Counted from the first letter of the stretch, positions 1-8,778 are shown. The stretch is 64,000 bases of DNA from Shewanella halotolerans (GCF_019457535.1 NZ_CP080417.1:558001-622000); one strand, 5' to 3'. The notes: generated by a model not told the origin, from the sequence alone. Program-made: numbers and translations.

Positions 1-1372
1 AGACGGTCAACTCCTGCTGTGCGCCCTGGCTATCCCGGGCGGCGAAATAGCTCTGGGTGTCGGCTATGATCACCTTGCGCAGGCCGATGAGGGCGATCAG
101 GTTAGGGATCGCCATCAGGCCGTTGACGGTATCGGCCAGCAGCCAGATGAGATCCAGCTGGATGAAGGCTCCCACGGCGATCAGGCTGAGAAAGATAAAC
201 TGGTAGATCTTAATGCCTCGCTCGCCCAGCTTGTGGCCGGTGAGATAGTACCAACAGCGCTCGCCGTAGTAGTGCCAGCCCAGTATGGTGGTGAAGGCGA
301 AGCAGACCAGGGCTATGGTGACCAGATATTGGCCGATGACGGCCGAACCGCCGGTGGCGAAGGCGGCGCTGGTCATGGCGGCACCTGCGGCGTCGCCGCT
401 CCAGACCCCCGTGATGATCAGCACCAGTCCCGTCATGGTGCAGATGAGCAGGGTGTCGAAGAAGGTGCCCGTCATGCTCACCAGCCCCTGTTCGACCGGC
501 TCTTTGGTCTTAGCGGCGGCCGCTGCGATGGGCGCGCTACCCAGACCCGACTCGTTGGAGAAGACGCCGCGGGCGATCCCTATCTGAATCGCCTGCGCAA
601 CAGTTGCACCCAGGAAGCCGCCGGCGGCCGAGATGGGGCTGAAAGCCGAGTGGATCACCAGCTGCAGCGCCGGGATGATCTGCTCGCTAAAGGTCACCAA
701 AATCCACAGGCAGGCCAGCACATATCCCAGCGCCATGCTGGGTACCAGCTTCTGTGCCACCTTGGCGATCCGCTTAACGCCCCCAAGGGTAACCGCGGCA
801 ACCAGTAGGGTGAGCACCAGGGCCGTGACCCAGGCGGGCAGGTGGAAGGCGATGGTCATGGCGTCGCTGATGGCGTTGACCTGGGCAAAGGTGCCTATGC
901 CGAAGAAGGCGACGCCGACGCCGAACAGGGCGAACAGCTTGGCCAGCCAGCTCAGACCCAGGCCGCGCTCTATGTAATACATGGGGCCGCCGGCGATATT
1001 GCCGCGAGCATCTGTGGTGCGATACTTGAGCGCCAACATACACTCGCCATACTTGGTGGCCATACCGAAGAAGGCCGCCAGCCACATCCAGAAGAGGGCG
1101 CCCGGGCCGCCTACCTTGATGGCGGTGGCCACGCCGACGATATTGCCCGTGCCTATGGTGGCCGACAGTGCGGTGCACAGGGCGGCGAAGGAGGAGAGGT
1201 CCCCCTGGCCGCTGGCGGGTTTGAACAGCAGCCTGAGTGCCAGGGGCAGTTTGAATACCTGGATCAGCCTGAGGCGCAGGGTGAGATAGAGGCCGGTACC
1301 GACCAGCAGGCACAGGGTGATAGGGCCCCAGACGATGGCGTTGATCTCGCTTAGTAACGCGTGAAAATTCAT
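1..1372 (-). CDS. Sodium:alanine/glycine symporter, AGCS family (3' end outside window)
   Basis: The reading frame runs from the ATG at 1372 to the window edge without a stop, giving about 457 codons, so only the last residues are missing. The product is a multi-pass inner-membrane protein that begins MNFHALLSEINAIVWGP. It carries AGCS hallmarks: the glycine- and threonine-rich SATIGTGNIVGVATAIKVGG stretch early on, a GGPMYYIERGLG segment, and GVFSNESGLGSAPIAAAAA in the middle. The family imports alanine or glycine with Na+. The start is supported by GAGGAAC eight bases upstream. A tandem glycine riboswitch upstream on the same strand suggests that glycine is the substrate or signal. The substrate itself cannot be read from the sequence. 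Confidence 0.93.
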   Translation of the reverse strand, partial: MNFHALLSEINAIVWGPITLCLLVGTGLYLTLRLRLIQVFKLPLALRLLFKPASGQGDLSSFAALCTALSATIGTGNIVGVATAIKVGGPGALFWMWLAAFFGMATKYGECMLALKYRTTDARGNIAGGPMYYIERGLGLSWLAKLFALFGVGVAFFGIGTFAQVNAISDAMTIAFHLPAWVTALVLTLLVAAVTLGGVKRIAKVAQKLVPSMALGYVLACLWILVTFSEQIIPALQLVIHSAFSPISAAGGFLGATVAQAIQIGIARGVFSNESGLGSAPIAAAAAKTKEPVEQGLVSMTGTFFDTLLICTMTGLVLIITGVWSGDAAGAAMTSAAFATGGSAVIGQYLVTIALVCFAFTTILGWHYYGERCWYYLTGHKLGERGIKIYQFIFLSLIAVGAFIQLDLIWLLADTVNGLMAIPNLIALIGLRKVIIADTQSYFAARDSQGAQQELTV

Positions 1373-1589
1373 GATGTTCCTCGAATATTAAACTCAAGGG
1401 TCCGTAGACCCCCTAATATGGAGGAGGAAAAGAAATGTCTGTGTGGAGACTGGCGTTTGTGGCTATTTGACAGCTATTAACAGTTACAGCTATTAGCTGC
1501 GACAAGCATTTACATTGGTGGATACCAACTGGGCAAAAGCAACAAACGACAGTGACTGAATATAGCCGGGGCTATAACCGCTACAGTCA

Positions 1590-1815
1590 TCCTCTCCTCT
1601 GTCCTTTTGCCTGAGCGTTTCGCGCAGCCATTGGGGCTGCACTTTCGCCTTCGGCGCCGTGATACTCAGGGGTTATCCTGGGCTCACAGTCTCTCCAGAG
1701 GCTCGTCCAGTAACAGTCCACGCCACAATATGGCACCTGAAAGAGTGGTTTCTCGCCGATAACGCCTGGCGACAAACTTGCCTCGTCGGTGTGGGGTTGA
1801 CTCCCCACTCTCCTG
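1590..1815 (-). ncRNA. Tandem glycine riboswitch (two aptamers)
   Basis: Read on the minus strand, the first aptamer opens with GGAGAGTGGGG and contains CACCGACGAGGCAAG, then CACTCTTTCAGGTGCC. The second opens with CTGGAGAGACTGTGAG, contains GCGCCGAAGGCGAAAG, and ends ACGCTCAGGCAAAAGGACAGAGGAG. These match the conserved cores of the glycine riboswitch family (glycine cleavage genes and AGCS symporters). About 220 nt of leader follow before the AGCS start. They include the inverted repeat TATAGCC/GGCTATA (1561-1576) and a GGGTC/GACCC hairpin (1398-1411), which could belong to the expression platform. Whether glycine turns expression on or off cannot be told. Confidence 0.9.
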
Positions 1816-1836
1816 CTACCTTCATCCGAACGGAAT

Positions 1837-1857
1837 CCGGGGGCTGAAGCCCCCGGG
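1837..1857 (-). other. GC-rich stem-loop just upstream of the riboswitch
   Basis: A GGGGGCT-GAAGCCCCC type inverted repeat lies about 20 nt before the first glycine aptamer. If transcription starts further upstream, around 1860-1900, it would form a strong 5' hairpin in the leader RNA. No clear promoter hexamers were found; TATACGG near 1858-1864 is at best a weak -10. The rest of the 1860-2239 stretch holds a CACACTT/AAGTGTG inverted repeat near 1904-1926 and the imperfect palindrome TAATCACACTGTGGTTA near 2048-2064 upstream of the SulP gene. I see no gene in it. Confidence 0.4.
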
Positions 1858-2239
1858 GCCGTATAGCATGCGCCAAACGCCGCGCCATCTCAAGGGGCGA
1901 AGTCACACTTTTGGTTGAGAAGTGTGGCAAAGAGAGTAGGGGATAGGGAGGAGAGGGCTTAAACGCCAAGCTTAGACCAAAGGCGTACGATTTTTTTCGC
2001 CCAGCCTCTTACCTTGGCGCCCGCCCAGGGTTTAGAATAAAAGCTCATAATCACACTGTGGTTATACTGGCATTCATTGCTTAGCAGTCCAGCCTCTACG
2101 CTCACAGAAACTTCAGGTGTATCGTCACCTCACGACTTGCCATTTTTTGCCAAGTGCAGACAAGCCTTGATCTCGACTCGTTACACTCAGATGTTCGCAA
2201 CTGTGTTGCGGCCGCAAGCATTATTTCATCGGGATCAAC

Positions 2240-3937
2240 ATGTTTTCAGCAGTCAAAAAAAGCATCAGCGCTAAACCCTCTTTTCAGGAGATACAGACCA
2301 ACATCTTGGCGGGATTGACCGTGGGGGTGATTGCCCTGCCACTCTCTATGGCACTGGCGATCGCCAGCGGCGTGCCGCCCCAGCACGGCCTCTACACGGC
2401 GATGATCGCCGGCATAGTGATCGCCCTGTGTGGCGGCTCTAAGGTCAACATCTCTGGGCCGACGGCGGCCTTCGTGGTGATTCTGCTGCCCATAGTGCAG
2501 CAGTTTGGCCTGGGGGGACTCCTGCTGAGCGGCCTGATGGCCGGGGTGATACTGCTGTTGATGGGGCTGGGTAAGCTGGGCAAGTTGATCGAGATAGTGC
2601 CTTATCCCGTGACCGTAGGCTTCACCGCCGGGATAGGTGTGGTGATCGCCACCTTTCAGATCAAAGACTTTTTCGGCCTTGAGGTGGCCGCCGGTGGCGA
2701 ACATTACCTGGAAAAGCTCTCCTATATCCTCCAGGCGCTGACCAGCATCAGTTGGCAGGAGACGCTGATCGGTGCCCTGACCCTGGCCGTGTTGCTGGTC
2801 TGGCCTAAGCTCAAGTCTAAGGTGCCGGCGCATCTGGCGGCGCTCTTGGTGGGCGCACTCATCGCCTGGGTCATGACCCAGATGATAGGCGGTTTCTCGG
2901 TGGCGACCATAGGCAGCCGTTTTCACTATGAGCTCGATGGCCTGCTGGGCAGCGGTATTCCGCCCATCATGCCCAGCTTCGAGTGGCCCTGGAACCTGCC
3001 GGGCGCCGATGGTCAGCCCATAGGCATGAGCTTCGAGCTGGTGCGCGAGCTACTGCCCTCAGCCATTACCATCGCCATCCTTGGGGCGCTGGAGTCCTTG
3101 CTGTGCGCCGTGGTCGCCGACGGCATGTCGGGCAAGAAGCACAACCCTAACGATGAGCTGATCGGCCAGGGGCTGGGTAATATGCTGGTGCCTCTGTTTG
3201 GCGGTATTCCTGCAACGGCGGCCATCGCTCGCACCGCGGCCAACGTCAAGGCCGGGGGCAGCATGCCGCTGGCCTCAGTGGTGCATGGCCTGTTTATTCT
3301 GGCGGGGATCCTCCTGCTGGCGCCGCTGCTGTCATACATTCCCATGGCCTCGATGGCGGCGCTGCTGCTGGTGGTGGCCTGGAACATGAGCGAGGTCAAA
3401 CACTTTGCCCGTACCTTAAAGGTGGCGCCGAGGGACGATGTGTTGATCTTGGTGCTCTGCTTCGCCCTTACCGTGTTGTTCGACATGACGATTGCCGTGG
3501 CGGTGGGCATGGGGCTGGCGGCCATGTTGTTTATTCGCCGCAGCATCAGCCTGACCGATGCCAGGGCGGTGGAGACTAACCATCAGGCCTACCAGGTGCC
3601 TGAGAGTGTGGTGGTGTACGACATCAATGGGCCGCTGTTTTTCGGCTCTGCCCACAAGGCGCTCAAGACCATCGCCCTGGTGCGTCCCGACGTGCGGGTG
3701 GTGATTCTGGATATGTCCGAGGTGACTCTGCTGGATATGAGCGCCATCGTCGCCATGGAGTCGATCGCCCAAGATCTCTCGGGCAAGCAGGTGGCGCTGA
3801 TCATCAACAACCTGCAGCCGCGCATGTTGCTCAAGCTCAGGCGGGCGGGGATCCGCAAGCGCCGTGGTCAGGTGGAGTACGCCCGCACCATGGACGACAG
3901 CTTCGCCCTGGCACAGAGGATGACGGCGCAGGCATAA
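2240..3937 (+). CDS. SulP/SLC26-family anion transporter with C-terminal STAS domain
   Basis: This 565-residue inner-membrane protein has the SulP layout. The N-terminal part (about 20-420) is a run of hydrophobic segments with the signature LPLSMALAIASGVPPQHGLY, the SGPTAAF motif and the conserved GGIPATAAIARTAANVKAGG stretch. Residues about 450-555 form a cytoplasmic STAS domain (VVYDINGPLFFGSA, then VVILDMSEVTLLDMSAI). SulP proteins move sulfate, bicarbonate, dicarboxylates or other anions. The substrate cannot be assigned here. No carbonic anhydrase or sulfur-assimilation gene is adjacent. The gene is convergent with the next one, with only five bases between stop codons. Confidence 0.92.
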   Translation: MFSAVKKSISAKPSFQEIQTNILAGLTVGVIALPLSMALAIASGVPPQHGLYTAMIAGIVIALCGGSKVNISGPTAAFVVILLPIVQQFGLGGLLLSGLMAGVILLLMGLGKLGKLIEIVPYPVTVGFTAGIGVVIATFQIKDFFGLEVAAGGEHYLEKLSYILQALTSISWQETLIGALTLAVLLVWPKLKSKVPAHLAALLVGALIAWVMTQMIGGFSVATIGSRFHYELDGLLGSGIPPIMPSFEWPWNLPGADGQPIGMSFELVRELLPSAITIAILGALESLLCAVVADGMSGKKHNPNDELIGQGLGNMLVPLFGGIPATAAIARTAANVKAGGSMPLASVVHGLFILAGILLLAPLLSYIPMASMAALLLVVAWNMSEVKHFARTLKVAPRDDVLILVLCFALTVLFDMTIAVAVGMGLAAMLFIRRSISLTDARAVETNHQAYQVPESVVVYDINGPLFFGSAHKALKTIALVRPDVRVVILDMSEVTLLDMSAIVAMESIAQDLSGKQVALIINNLQPRMLLKLRRAGIRKRRGQVEYARTMDDSFALAQRMTAQA

Positions 3938-3942
3938 AGCGA

Positions 3943-4572
3943 TTAGGGCACTTGGGGCCGCTGCATGTCGAAGCGCAGCGCCTCAGAGATGCCATAGTAG
4001 GCAGAGGGGCCGCCGGCCCTGAGGATAGGCTCGGCCTTGGCGGTCTGGTAGCTGCCATCTTCTATCAGGCTGGGATCGATATGCACGGCGACCACTTCGC
4101 CCAGCACCAGCCAGGTCTCAATCTTCTCGCCTGCGGCCGATTGCAGCTGCAGCGACTGGGTCAGCCTGCACTCGAAGTTGACCGGGCTTTCGGCCACCCG
4201 GTCAACCCCCACAATGCTACCCGGTACAGGCGTGAGCCCGGCAAAATCAAACTCGTCGCTGCCCGCTGGCAGGGCCGCCGAGGTGAGGTTCATCTTCTCG
4301 GCCAGCGGCCGGGTGGCCAGATTCCAGACAAATTCGCCCGTAGCCAATATGTTGGCCAGGCTGTCCTTATAGCCGACGCTGGCGAAGCCTATGATGGGCG
4401 GATGGTAGTTGAAGCAGTTGAAGAAGCTGTAGGGAGCCAGATTTCTATGGCCTTTAGGGCTACGCGAGGCGATCCAGCCGATCGGTCTGGGCCCGACGAT
4501 GGCATTGAGCGGATCGTGCGCCAGCCCATGGCCCTTGCTCGGTTCATAATAATAACGCGCCTGTGTGTCCAT
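3943..4572 (-). CDS. Flavin reductase-like FMN-binding (split-barrel) protein
   Basis: A 209-residue soluble protein of the flavin reductase / DIM6-NTAB family. Visible family features are PLNAIVGPRPIGWIASRSPKG, then NLAPYSFFNCFNYHPPIIGF, and KDSLANILATGEFVWNLAT, which form the FMN-binding split barrel. FDFAGLTPVPG and NFECRLTQSLQLQ follow. Related proteins reduce FMN or use bound FMN in small redox reactions. The partner is unknown. The frame extends six codons further to a TTG at 4590, but AGAGGGTG sits just before the ATG at 4572, so that start is chosen. Its neighbours share no obvious pathway. Confidence 0.88.
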   Translation of the reverse strand: MDTQARYYYEPSKGHGLAHDPLNAIVGPRPIGWIASRSPKGHRNLAPYSFFNCFNYHPPIIGFASVGYKDSLANILATGEFVWNLATRPLAEKMNLTSAALPAGSDEFDFAGLTPVPGSIVGVDRVAESPVNFECRLTQSLQLQSAAGEKIETWLVLGEVVAVHIDPSLIEDGSYQTAKAEPILRAGGPSAYYGISEALRFDMQRPQVP

Positions 4573-4704
4573 CTCATCACCCTCTGCCAAGACCGCTGTC
4601 GATTAGGTTATTTAACGCCGCTTCAGCTCGAAAAACAACTCTCTGGTCTTGGACTGAGTTTTTGATTAGTCTAAAAAATCCCCTACCTAACTGTGAGAGC
4701 TCGA

Positions 4705-6057
4705 ATGCTTACCAATAAGAAGAATAACTTAAGCCTCTTTGCGATTTTTATCTCGCTCGCCTGCCTACTGGCGCCTCAGCTTGGTCGGGCGGCCGCAACC
4801 GACGGGATACTGCCGCTGCGCGAGCGCGCGGCGATGATCGACAGCCTGACCCAGAAGCGTGTGCAGCAATTGCTGCCCGACTTGATGGGCGAGACCAATA
4901 TCGATATGTGGCTGCTGATCAGCCGTGAATATAACGAAGATCCTGTACTGAAAACCCTGCTACCTGTTACCTGGTTGTCGGCGCGGCGCACCACCATACT
5001 GGTATTTGCCCGCGATAAAGCGGGTGAGGTGAACGCCTATGCCATCGCGCCTTACAGTGTGGGGAATCTGTTTACCAAGGCCTGGGATAAGGAGGCGCAT
5101 CCCAGTCAGTGGCAGGCGCTTAACGCCTTAGTGGAGCGCTATCAACCCAAGCGTATCGGAGTGAACCGCTCCGGCAACTGGGCCCACGCCGACGGCTTGG
5201 TATCGGGAGACGAGCAGCGGCTCTTGAGTCATCTGCCCGAGCGTTATCGACAGGCGCTGGTGTCTGCCGAGCCGCTTGCGGTGGGCTGGCTTGAGCGCCG
5301 CATCCCAGAGGAGGTTGAGCTCTACCCCAGCCTGATCAAGATGGCCCATGAGATAATCGCCCGGGGTTTTTCCAATCGGGTGATTAAGGTGGGGCAGACG
5401 ACCAGCGAGGATCTGGTGTGGTGGTTTAGGGAGCGGGTACGTGAGCTGAAACTCGACACCTGGTTCCATCCCAGCGTCACTATACAGAGGGCTAAGCAGC
5501 AAGACCTCTCTGGCGATACCCTAATTCTGCCGGGTGATCTCCTGCATGTGGACTTTGGTATCACCTACCTGAGATTGAATACCGATACCCAGCAACTCGC
5601 CTATGTACTGCGCGATGGCGAGACCCAGGCGCCCGACTATCTGGTGAAGGCGTTTAACTCTGGTAACCAGCTGCAAGACCTACTCACGGCTCAGTTTGCC
5701 GTGGGCAGGACGGGCAATGAGGTGCTCAAGGCGGCGCGCGAACAGGCCATCGCTGCCGGGCTTAAGCCGACTATTTACTCTCATCCCATCGGCTATCACG
5801 GTCATGGCGCAGGCACTAGCTTAGGGATGTGGGATGCCCAGCAAGGGATCGCGGGATCTGGGGATCACCCCCTGCATCTCAATACCGCCTACTCCATCGA
5901 GCTCAATAACGCCGTGTTTATCCCCGAATGGGAGCGCGAGATCCGTATCATGCTGGAGGAAGATGCCATGTTTGACGCCAGCGGCGTCTGGTATCTGGAT
6001 GGCCGCCAAACGGCACTGATCTTAATCGAACCGGAATTAAGTATGGGAGGTCAGTGA
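4705..6057 (+). CDS. Secreted M24-family metallopeptidase (Xaa-Pro aminopeptidase-like)
   Basis: A 450-residue protein with an N-terminal signal peptide (LSLFAIFISLACLLAPQLG, then AAA), so likely periplasmic. The C-terminal half is a pita-bread M24 domain. The five metal ligands can be placed: Asp283 (HVDFG), Asp294 (LNTD), a His in GYHGHGAG near 365-367, Glu399 (SIELNN) and a Glu in MLEEDA near 418. The N-terminal half (about 30-220) is a creatinase/aminopeptidase-P-like domain. The likely role is cleavage of N-terminal residues before proline, or of dipeptides. A GTG 12 bases upstream (4693) is also in frame; the ATG is preferred because the signal peptide then starts normally. Confidence 0.88.
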   Translation: MLTNKKNNLSLFAIFISLACLLAPQLGRAAATDGILPLRERAAMIDSLTQKRVQQLLPDLMGETNIDMWLLISREYNEDPVLKTLLPVTWLSARRTTILVFARDKAGEVNAYAIAPYSVGNLFTKAWDKEAHPSQWQALNALVERYQPKRIGVNRSGNWAHADGLVSGDEQRLLSHLPERYRQALVSAEPLAVGWLERRIPEEVELYPSLIKMAHEIIARGFSNRVIKVGQTTSEDLVWWFRERVRELKLDTWFHPSVTIQRAKQQDLSGDTLILPGDLLHVDFGITYLRLNTDTQQLAYVLRDGETQAPDYLVKAFNSGNQLQDLLTAQFAVGRTGNEVLKAAREQAIAAGLKPTIYSHPIGYHGHGAGTSLGMWDAQQGIAGSGDHPLHLNTAYSIELNNAVFIPEWEREIRIMLEEDAMFDASGVWYLDGRQTALILIEPELSMGGQ

Positions 6058-6145
6058 GCGGACTAATACATTTGTTGTGTTTTTGTTGACACTCGGTTGG
6101 CCTGGCAGTAGCTTCTAGTTTCTTTTTTTTGAGGGAACAAAAATC

Positions 6146-7162
6146 GTGACTAACTACAAGATACAAAAACATTTTTCGCTAATTTTAGGGGTTGTTTTAT
6201 TAGGCCTGACCACAGGTTGTGCCACCTCCTATAAGGTTGATCCTGAGCTGGTGAGCCAGTTTAAACCTGAGGCGACGCCGACTCAGGAGCAAACCTTCGT
6301 CTATGTGATCCGCGGTGCTAACTTTCAGGGGGGCGCCCGCGGTGCCTGGGTAGCGGCTAACAAAGATGTGGTTGCCGATCTCTCTAACGGCAGTCATACC
6401 CTGTTAAAGCTGGCAACCGGGCTTAACTCTGTGCATCTGGTGCAGGGGCTGGTGGGCTTCGGTTATAGCCGGGTAGATAATCGTCCCGGTGAGACAGTGT
6501 ATCTGACTATAGACTACACCACGGGCAAGATGAAGGAGGTCGAGCGTGACCTTGGTGTCTCTATGATCATGCAGACTAAGAAGGCCAAAGATATCGGCGC
6601 GCCGAGAAAGAACGATGCCTACGATAACCTGTTGGCCAACCCTGCCTTGCTGGGTTTTCCCGTGATGAAGACCGGCGTCGAGCCGATTAAACCCGATGAG
6701 CACTCGGCGGTGATCAACTTCTATCGCATGGAGACGCTGATCGGTGAGGTGCCTTTCGATGTCTGGTCTGAAACCGGTTATGTGGGCAGTACCAAGGCGG
6801 GCACCTATTTTCAGGTGAGAGTTACCCCGGGCAAGCACACCTTCGTATCACTCTCTGAGCGTTATTCTGTGCTCGAAGCCGAGGTCGAGGCGGGCAAGGA
6901 GTATGTGGTCGAGTACGATGTCGACATGGGATGGAATCAGGCCCATGTGCAGATCTTGCCGATCGATCCCGTCAAGTCGGCTAAGACCATCAAGAAGTGG
7001 CAGGAGAAAGCCAGGCTGATGGTGCTGGATGAGACTGTGGTGCAGCAGCCGGAGTTTGCCCAGCGTGTTCAGATGGCGAAGGAATACCTGACGCCAAAAT
7101 TTAAGAGCATAGATGCTGGTGAGATGAGCACTCGAGCCTTGACTAAGCAGCACGCGCTCTAG
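6146..7162 (+). CDS. DUF2846-type lipoprotein
   Basis: A 338-residue predicted lipoprotein that starts at GTG (GAGGGAAC ten bases upstream). The signal segment FSLILGVVLLGLTTGCATS ends in a clear lipobox (LTTGC), so the mature protein is probably lipid-anchored at Cys25. Two related beta-rich segments follow. The first is near 50-130 (FVYVIRGANFQGGARGAWV, then NSVHLVQGLVGFGYS); the second is near 185-290 (AVINFYRMETLIGEVPFDVW, then KHTFVSLSERYSVLEAEVEAGKEY split here). This pattern resembles DUF2846, apparently duplicated. Function is unknown. The gene stands alone and is followed by a terminator. Confidence 0.75.
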   Translation: MTNYKIQKHFSLILGVVLLGLTTGCATSYKVDPELVSQFKPEATPTQEQTFVYVIRGANFQGGARGAWVAANKDVVADLSNGSHTLLKLATGLNSVHLVQGLVGFGYSRVDNRPGETVYLTIDYTTGKMKEVERDLGVSMIMQTKKAKDIGAPRKNDAYDNLLANPALLGFPVMKTGVEPIKPDEHSAVINFYRMETLIGEVPFDVWSETGYVGSTKAGTYFQVRVTPGKHTFVSLSERYSVLEAEVEAGKEYVVEYDVDMGWNQAHVQILPIDPVKSAKTIKKWQEKARLMVLDETVVQQPEFAQRVQMAKEYLTPKFKSIDAGEMSTRALTKQHAL

Positions 7163-7190
7163 TCTCTAGTCTCTAGGCTCTAGGGCCTCT

Positions 7191-7226
7191 CAAAAGCGAA
7201 TCACTCTTAGGTGGTTCGCTTTTTGT
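7191..7226 (+). terminator. Rho-independent terminator after the DUF2846 lipoprotein gene
   Basis: AAAAGCGAATCAC and GTGGTTCGCTTTT form a 13-bp stem (one G-T pair) with the loop TCTTAG. It is followed by TTTGTTTTTTT. Confidence 0.88.
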
Positions 7227-7354
7227 TTTTTTAGCCACCGCGAATATAAGCCAGTGTGAGCCGGCCCTCAGTTTCATTTCATAAGATCTCCCACAATTCA
7301 GTTATTGGCCTACGCCAATAACTCATCAACATTTAATCGATAAAGGGAATGGCC

Positions 7355-7636
7355 ATGCCAAGACCCAAAAAATGTCGCCGCCTGCAGTGCCGTCCGCCCT
7401 GCAGCCTGTTTAAGCCTAATGGGATCCCAAGCGTGGAGCTGGAGAAGATCCAGTTGGAGGCCGACGAATTTGAGGCCCTGGCGCTGGGGGATGTGCAGCG
7501 TCTGAGTCAGTTGGAGGCGGCCGCGTCCATGGGGATCTCCCGCCAGACCTTCGGCAATCTGCTGGCCAGTGCCCGCCAAAAGGTGGCGACGGCGATCACT
7601 CAGGGCCAGGCCATAGTGTTGCCGACATCGAACTAA
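7355..7636 (+). CDS. DUF134-family predicted DNA-binding protein
   Basis: A 93-residue protein beginning MPRPKKCRRLQCRPPCSLFK, the characteristic basic, Cys-containing N-terminus of DUF134. A sigma-70 region-4-like helix-turn-helix follows (LSQLEAAASMGISRQTFGNL). DUF134 genes are commonly found beside NifX/NifB-domain genes, as here, so it probably regulates or partners the next gene. AAAGGG is 7-8 bases from the ATG at 7355, whereas the in-frame ATG at 7349 lies too close to it. The signal regulated is unknown. Confidence 0.85.
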   Translation: MPRPKKCRRLQCRPPCSLFKPNGIPSVELEKIQLEADEFEALALGDVQRLSQLEAAASMGISRQTFGNLLASARQKVATAITQGQAIVLPTSN

Positions 7637-7648
7637 TAAGGAATCATC

Positions 7649-8227
7649 ATGATAATTGCTATGCCCATGAGCTGGGGCCGTCTGGCGGCGCATTTTACCA
7701 AGGCGCAGCGCATCGGCTTCTTCAACGAATATCACCAGCTGATCACCAGCTTCGATAACCCGGCCATAGGTGGCGGTGGTTGTCGCGCCAAGAGTGAGCT
7801 GCTCAGCCTGATCAAGGCGCAGAAGACAGACATAGTGATAGTGCAGCATATCGGCGAGCGCATGCTGGGTAAGTTGCTGGCGGCGGGGATCAGTGTCAGC
7901 CAGGGTGACAACGCTGAGAGTATCGAGGTGCTGCTTAGCCAGACTCAGCTGCTGGAGCATCGTCTGCTGGACGCCTCACAGGGACGGGCTTCCCTCAATC
8001 ACGCCAAGAAGGGCGGCTGCTGTGCAGATGGCGGTGGCTGTTGCTCTAGTTCGAGTGGCTCGGGTGCGAGTGGCGGCTGCGGATGTGGTGGCCATGATGG
8101 GCACAAGGCCCAATCCTCAAGCCTGTTGCAGCAGTCTGCTTTGCATAAGGCTGCCCATTCTTCACGCACGGCTGAAGGCGAGGCCGACAAGCCCATCAGC
8201 TATCAGGGATTTCGTCCTCTGACTTGA
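7649..8227 (+). CDS. NifX/NifB-type dinitrogenase iron-molybdenum cofactor domain protein
   Basis: A 192-residue protein. Residues 1-110 match the dinitrogenase iron-molybdenum cofactor (NifX/NafY) fold: MIIAMPMSWGRLAAHFTKAQ, then DIVIVQHIGERMLGKLLAAG. This family binds metal clusters or their precursors and also occurs in bacteria that do not fix nitrogen. From about 120 it has a Cys/Gly/Ser-rich tract with GGCCADGGGCC and GGCGCGGHDGH, which could bind metal. Then comes a polar tail ending ISYQGFRPLT. It lies 12 bases after the DUF134 gene, so the two are probably one transcript. No nif genes are present, which argues against a role in nitrogenase. Confidence 0.82.
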   Translation: MIIAMPMSWGRLAAHFTKAQRIGFFNEYHQLITSFDNPAIGGGGCRAKSELLSLIKAQKTDIVIVQHIGERMLGKLLAAGISVSQGDNAESIEVLLSQTQLLEHRLLDASQGRASLNHAKKGGCCADGGGCCSSSSGSGASGGCGCGGHDGHKAQSSSLLQQSALHKAAHSSRTAEGEADKPISYQGFRPLT

Positions 8228-8266
8228 TTGATCATGGTCTGTTAGTAAAGAGGCATATAGGCCAGG

Positions 8267-8435
8267 GAAGGTGCGAACAAGTCGTTGCTATCAAAGCCCC
8301 GCAGGGCGAGGCTTACAGTGGTATTTGCTGCGTTCCATTTCTTGTGAAGGACTAGGGCCATTCGCTGCAAACTGTGCCTTGCATCTATTCACTTTAAGCA
8401 CACGCAGAGCAAGCACGGGACTTATTCGCACCTTC
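8267..8435. mobile_element. MITE-like element with about 17-bp terminal inverted repeats
   Basis: The left end GAAGGTGCGAACAAGTC (8267-8283) and the reverse complement of the right end, GAAGGTGCGAATAAGTC (8419-8435), differ at one position in 17. The 169-bp interior has no plausible gene, which fits a non-autonomous element mobilised by a transposase elsewhere. Similarity continues outward as CCAG on the left and CTAG on the right, so a 4-bp CTAG-like target duplication with one mutation is possible. The element lies between the NifX-like gene and the end of the thioredoxin gene. Confidence 0.75.
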
Positions 8436-8436
8436 T

Positions 8437-8778
8437 CTAGTCCAGCAATTGATAGGGGCGAGCGATCGCCTCTCTCACCTCGGCCATGGCAAACACCTTC
8501 ATGAAGCGAGCGAACGCCTGACCCTGAAAGTAGAGCTCGACGACGGGGAGGCTGAACACCCTGTGGGCGGCGGCAATATCGGCCTGCTGCTCACAGTCGA
8601 TATAGCAGAGGCGCATCTTGGGAAATTCCTCGGCCAGCATCTGCAGCAGCCTGGGCTTGATACTCTGACAAACGCCGCAGTGGGCGCCGCCAAAGAGCAG
8701 GAGCACGGCCTCATGGGTGGCTAAGTAGTCGTCCAAGGCGTCATTAGACTCTATGTTATCTGCGGTTAACTGTGGCAT
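8437..8778 (-). CDS. Thioredoxin-family protein
   Basis: A 113-residue protein with the thioredoxin fold: LLLFGGAHCGVCQSIKPRL carries the redox motif CGVC (about 34-37), the cis-proline lies in FSLPVVELYF, and FARFMKVFAM follows. There is no signal peptide, so it is probably cytoplasmic. CGVC is not the CGPC of housekeeping thioredoxins; this group resembles small thioredoxin-like proteins that act on a specific partner. The stop codon lies two bases from the end of the MITE-like element, so the last residues may have been reshaped by the insertion. Confidence 0.85.
   Translation of the reverse strand: MPQLTADNIESNDALDDYLATHEAVLLLFGGAHCGVCQSIKPRLLQMLAEEFPKMRLCYIDCEQQADIAAAHRVFSLPVVELYFQGQAFARFMKVFAMAEVREAIARPYQLLD

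Noticed and set aside
1587..1969. Short frames across the glycine riboswitch
   Set aside because: They overlap the conserved aptamer cores, and their sequence is explained by the RNA structure.
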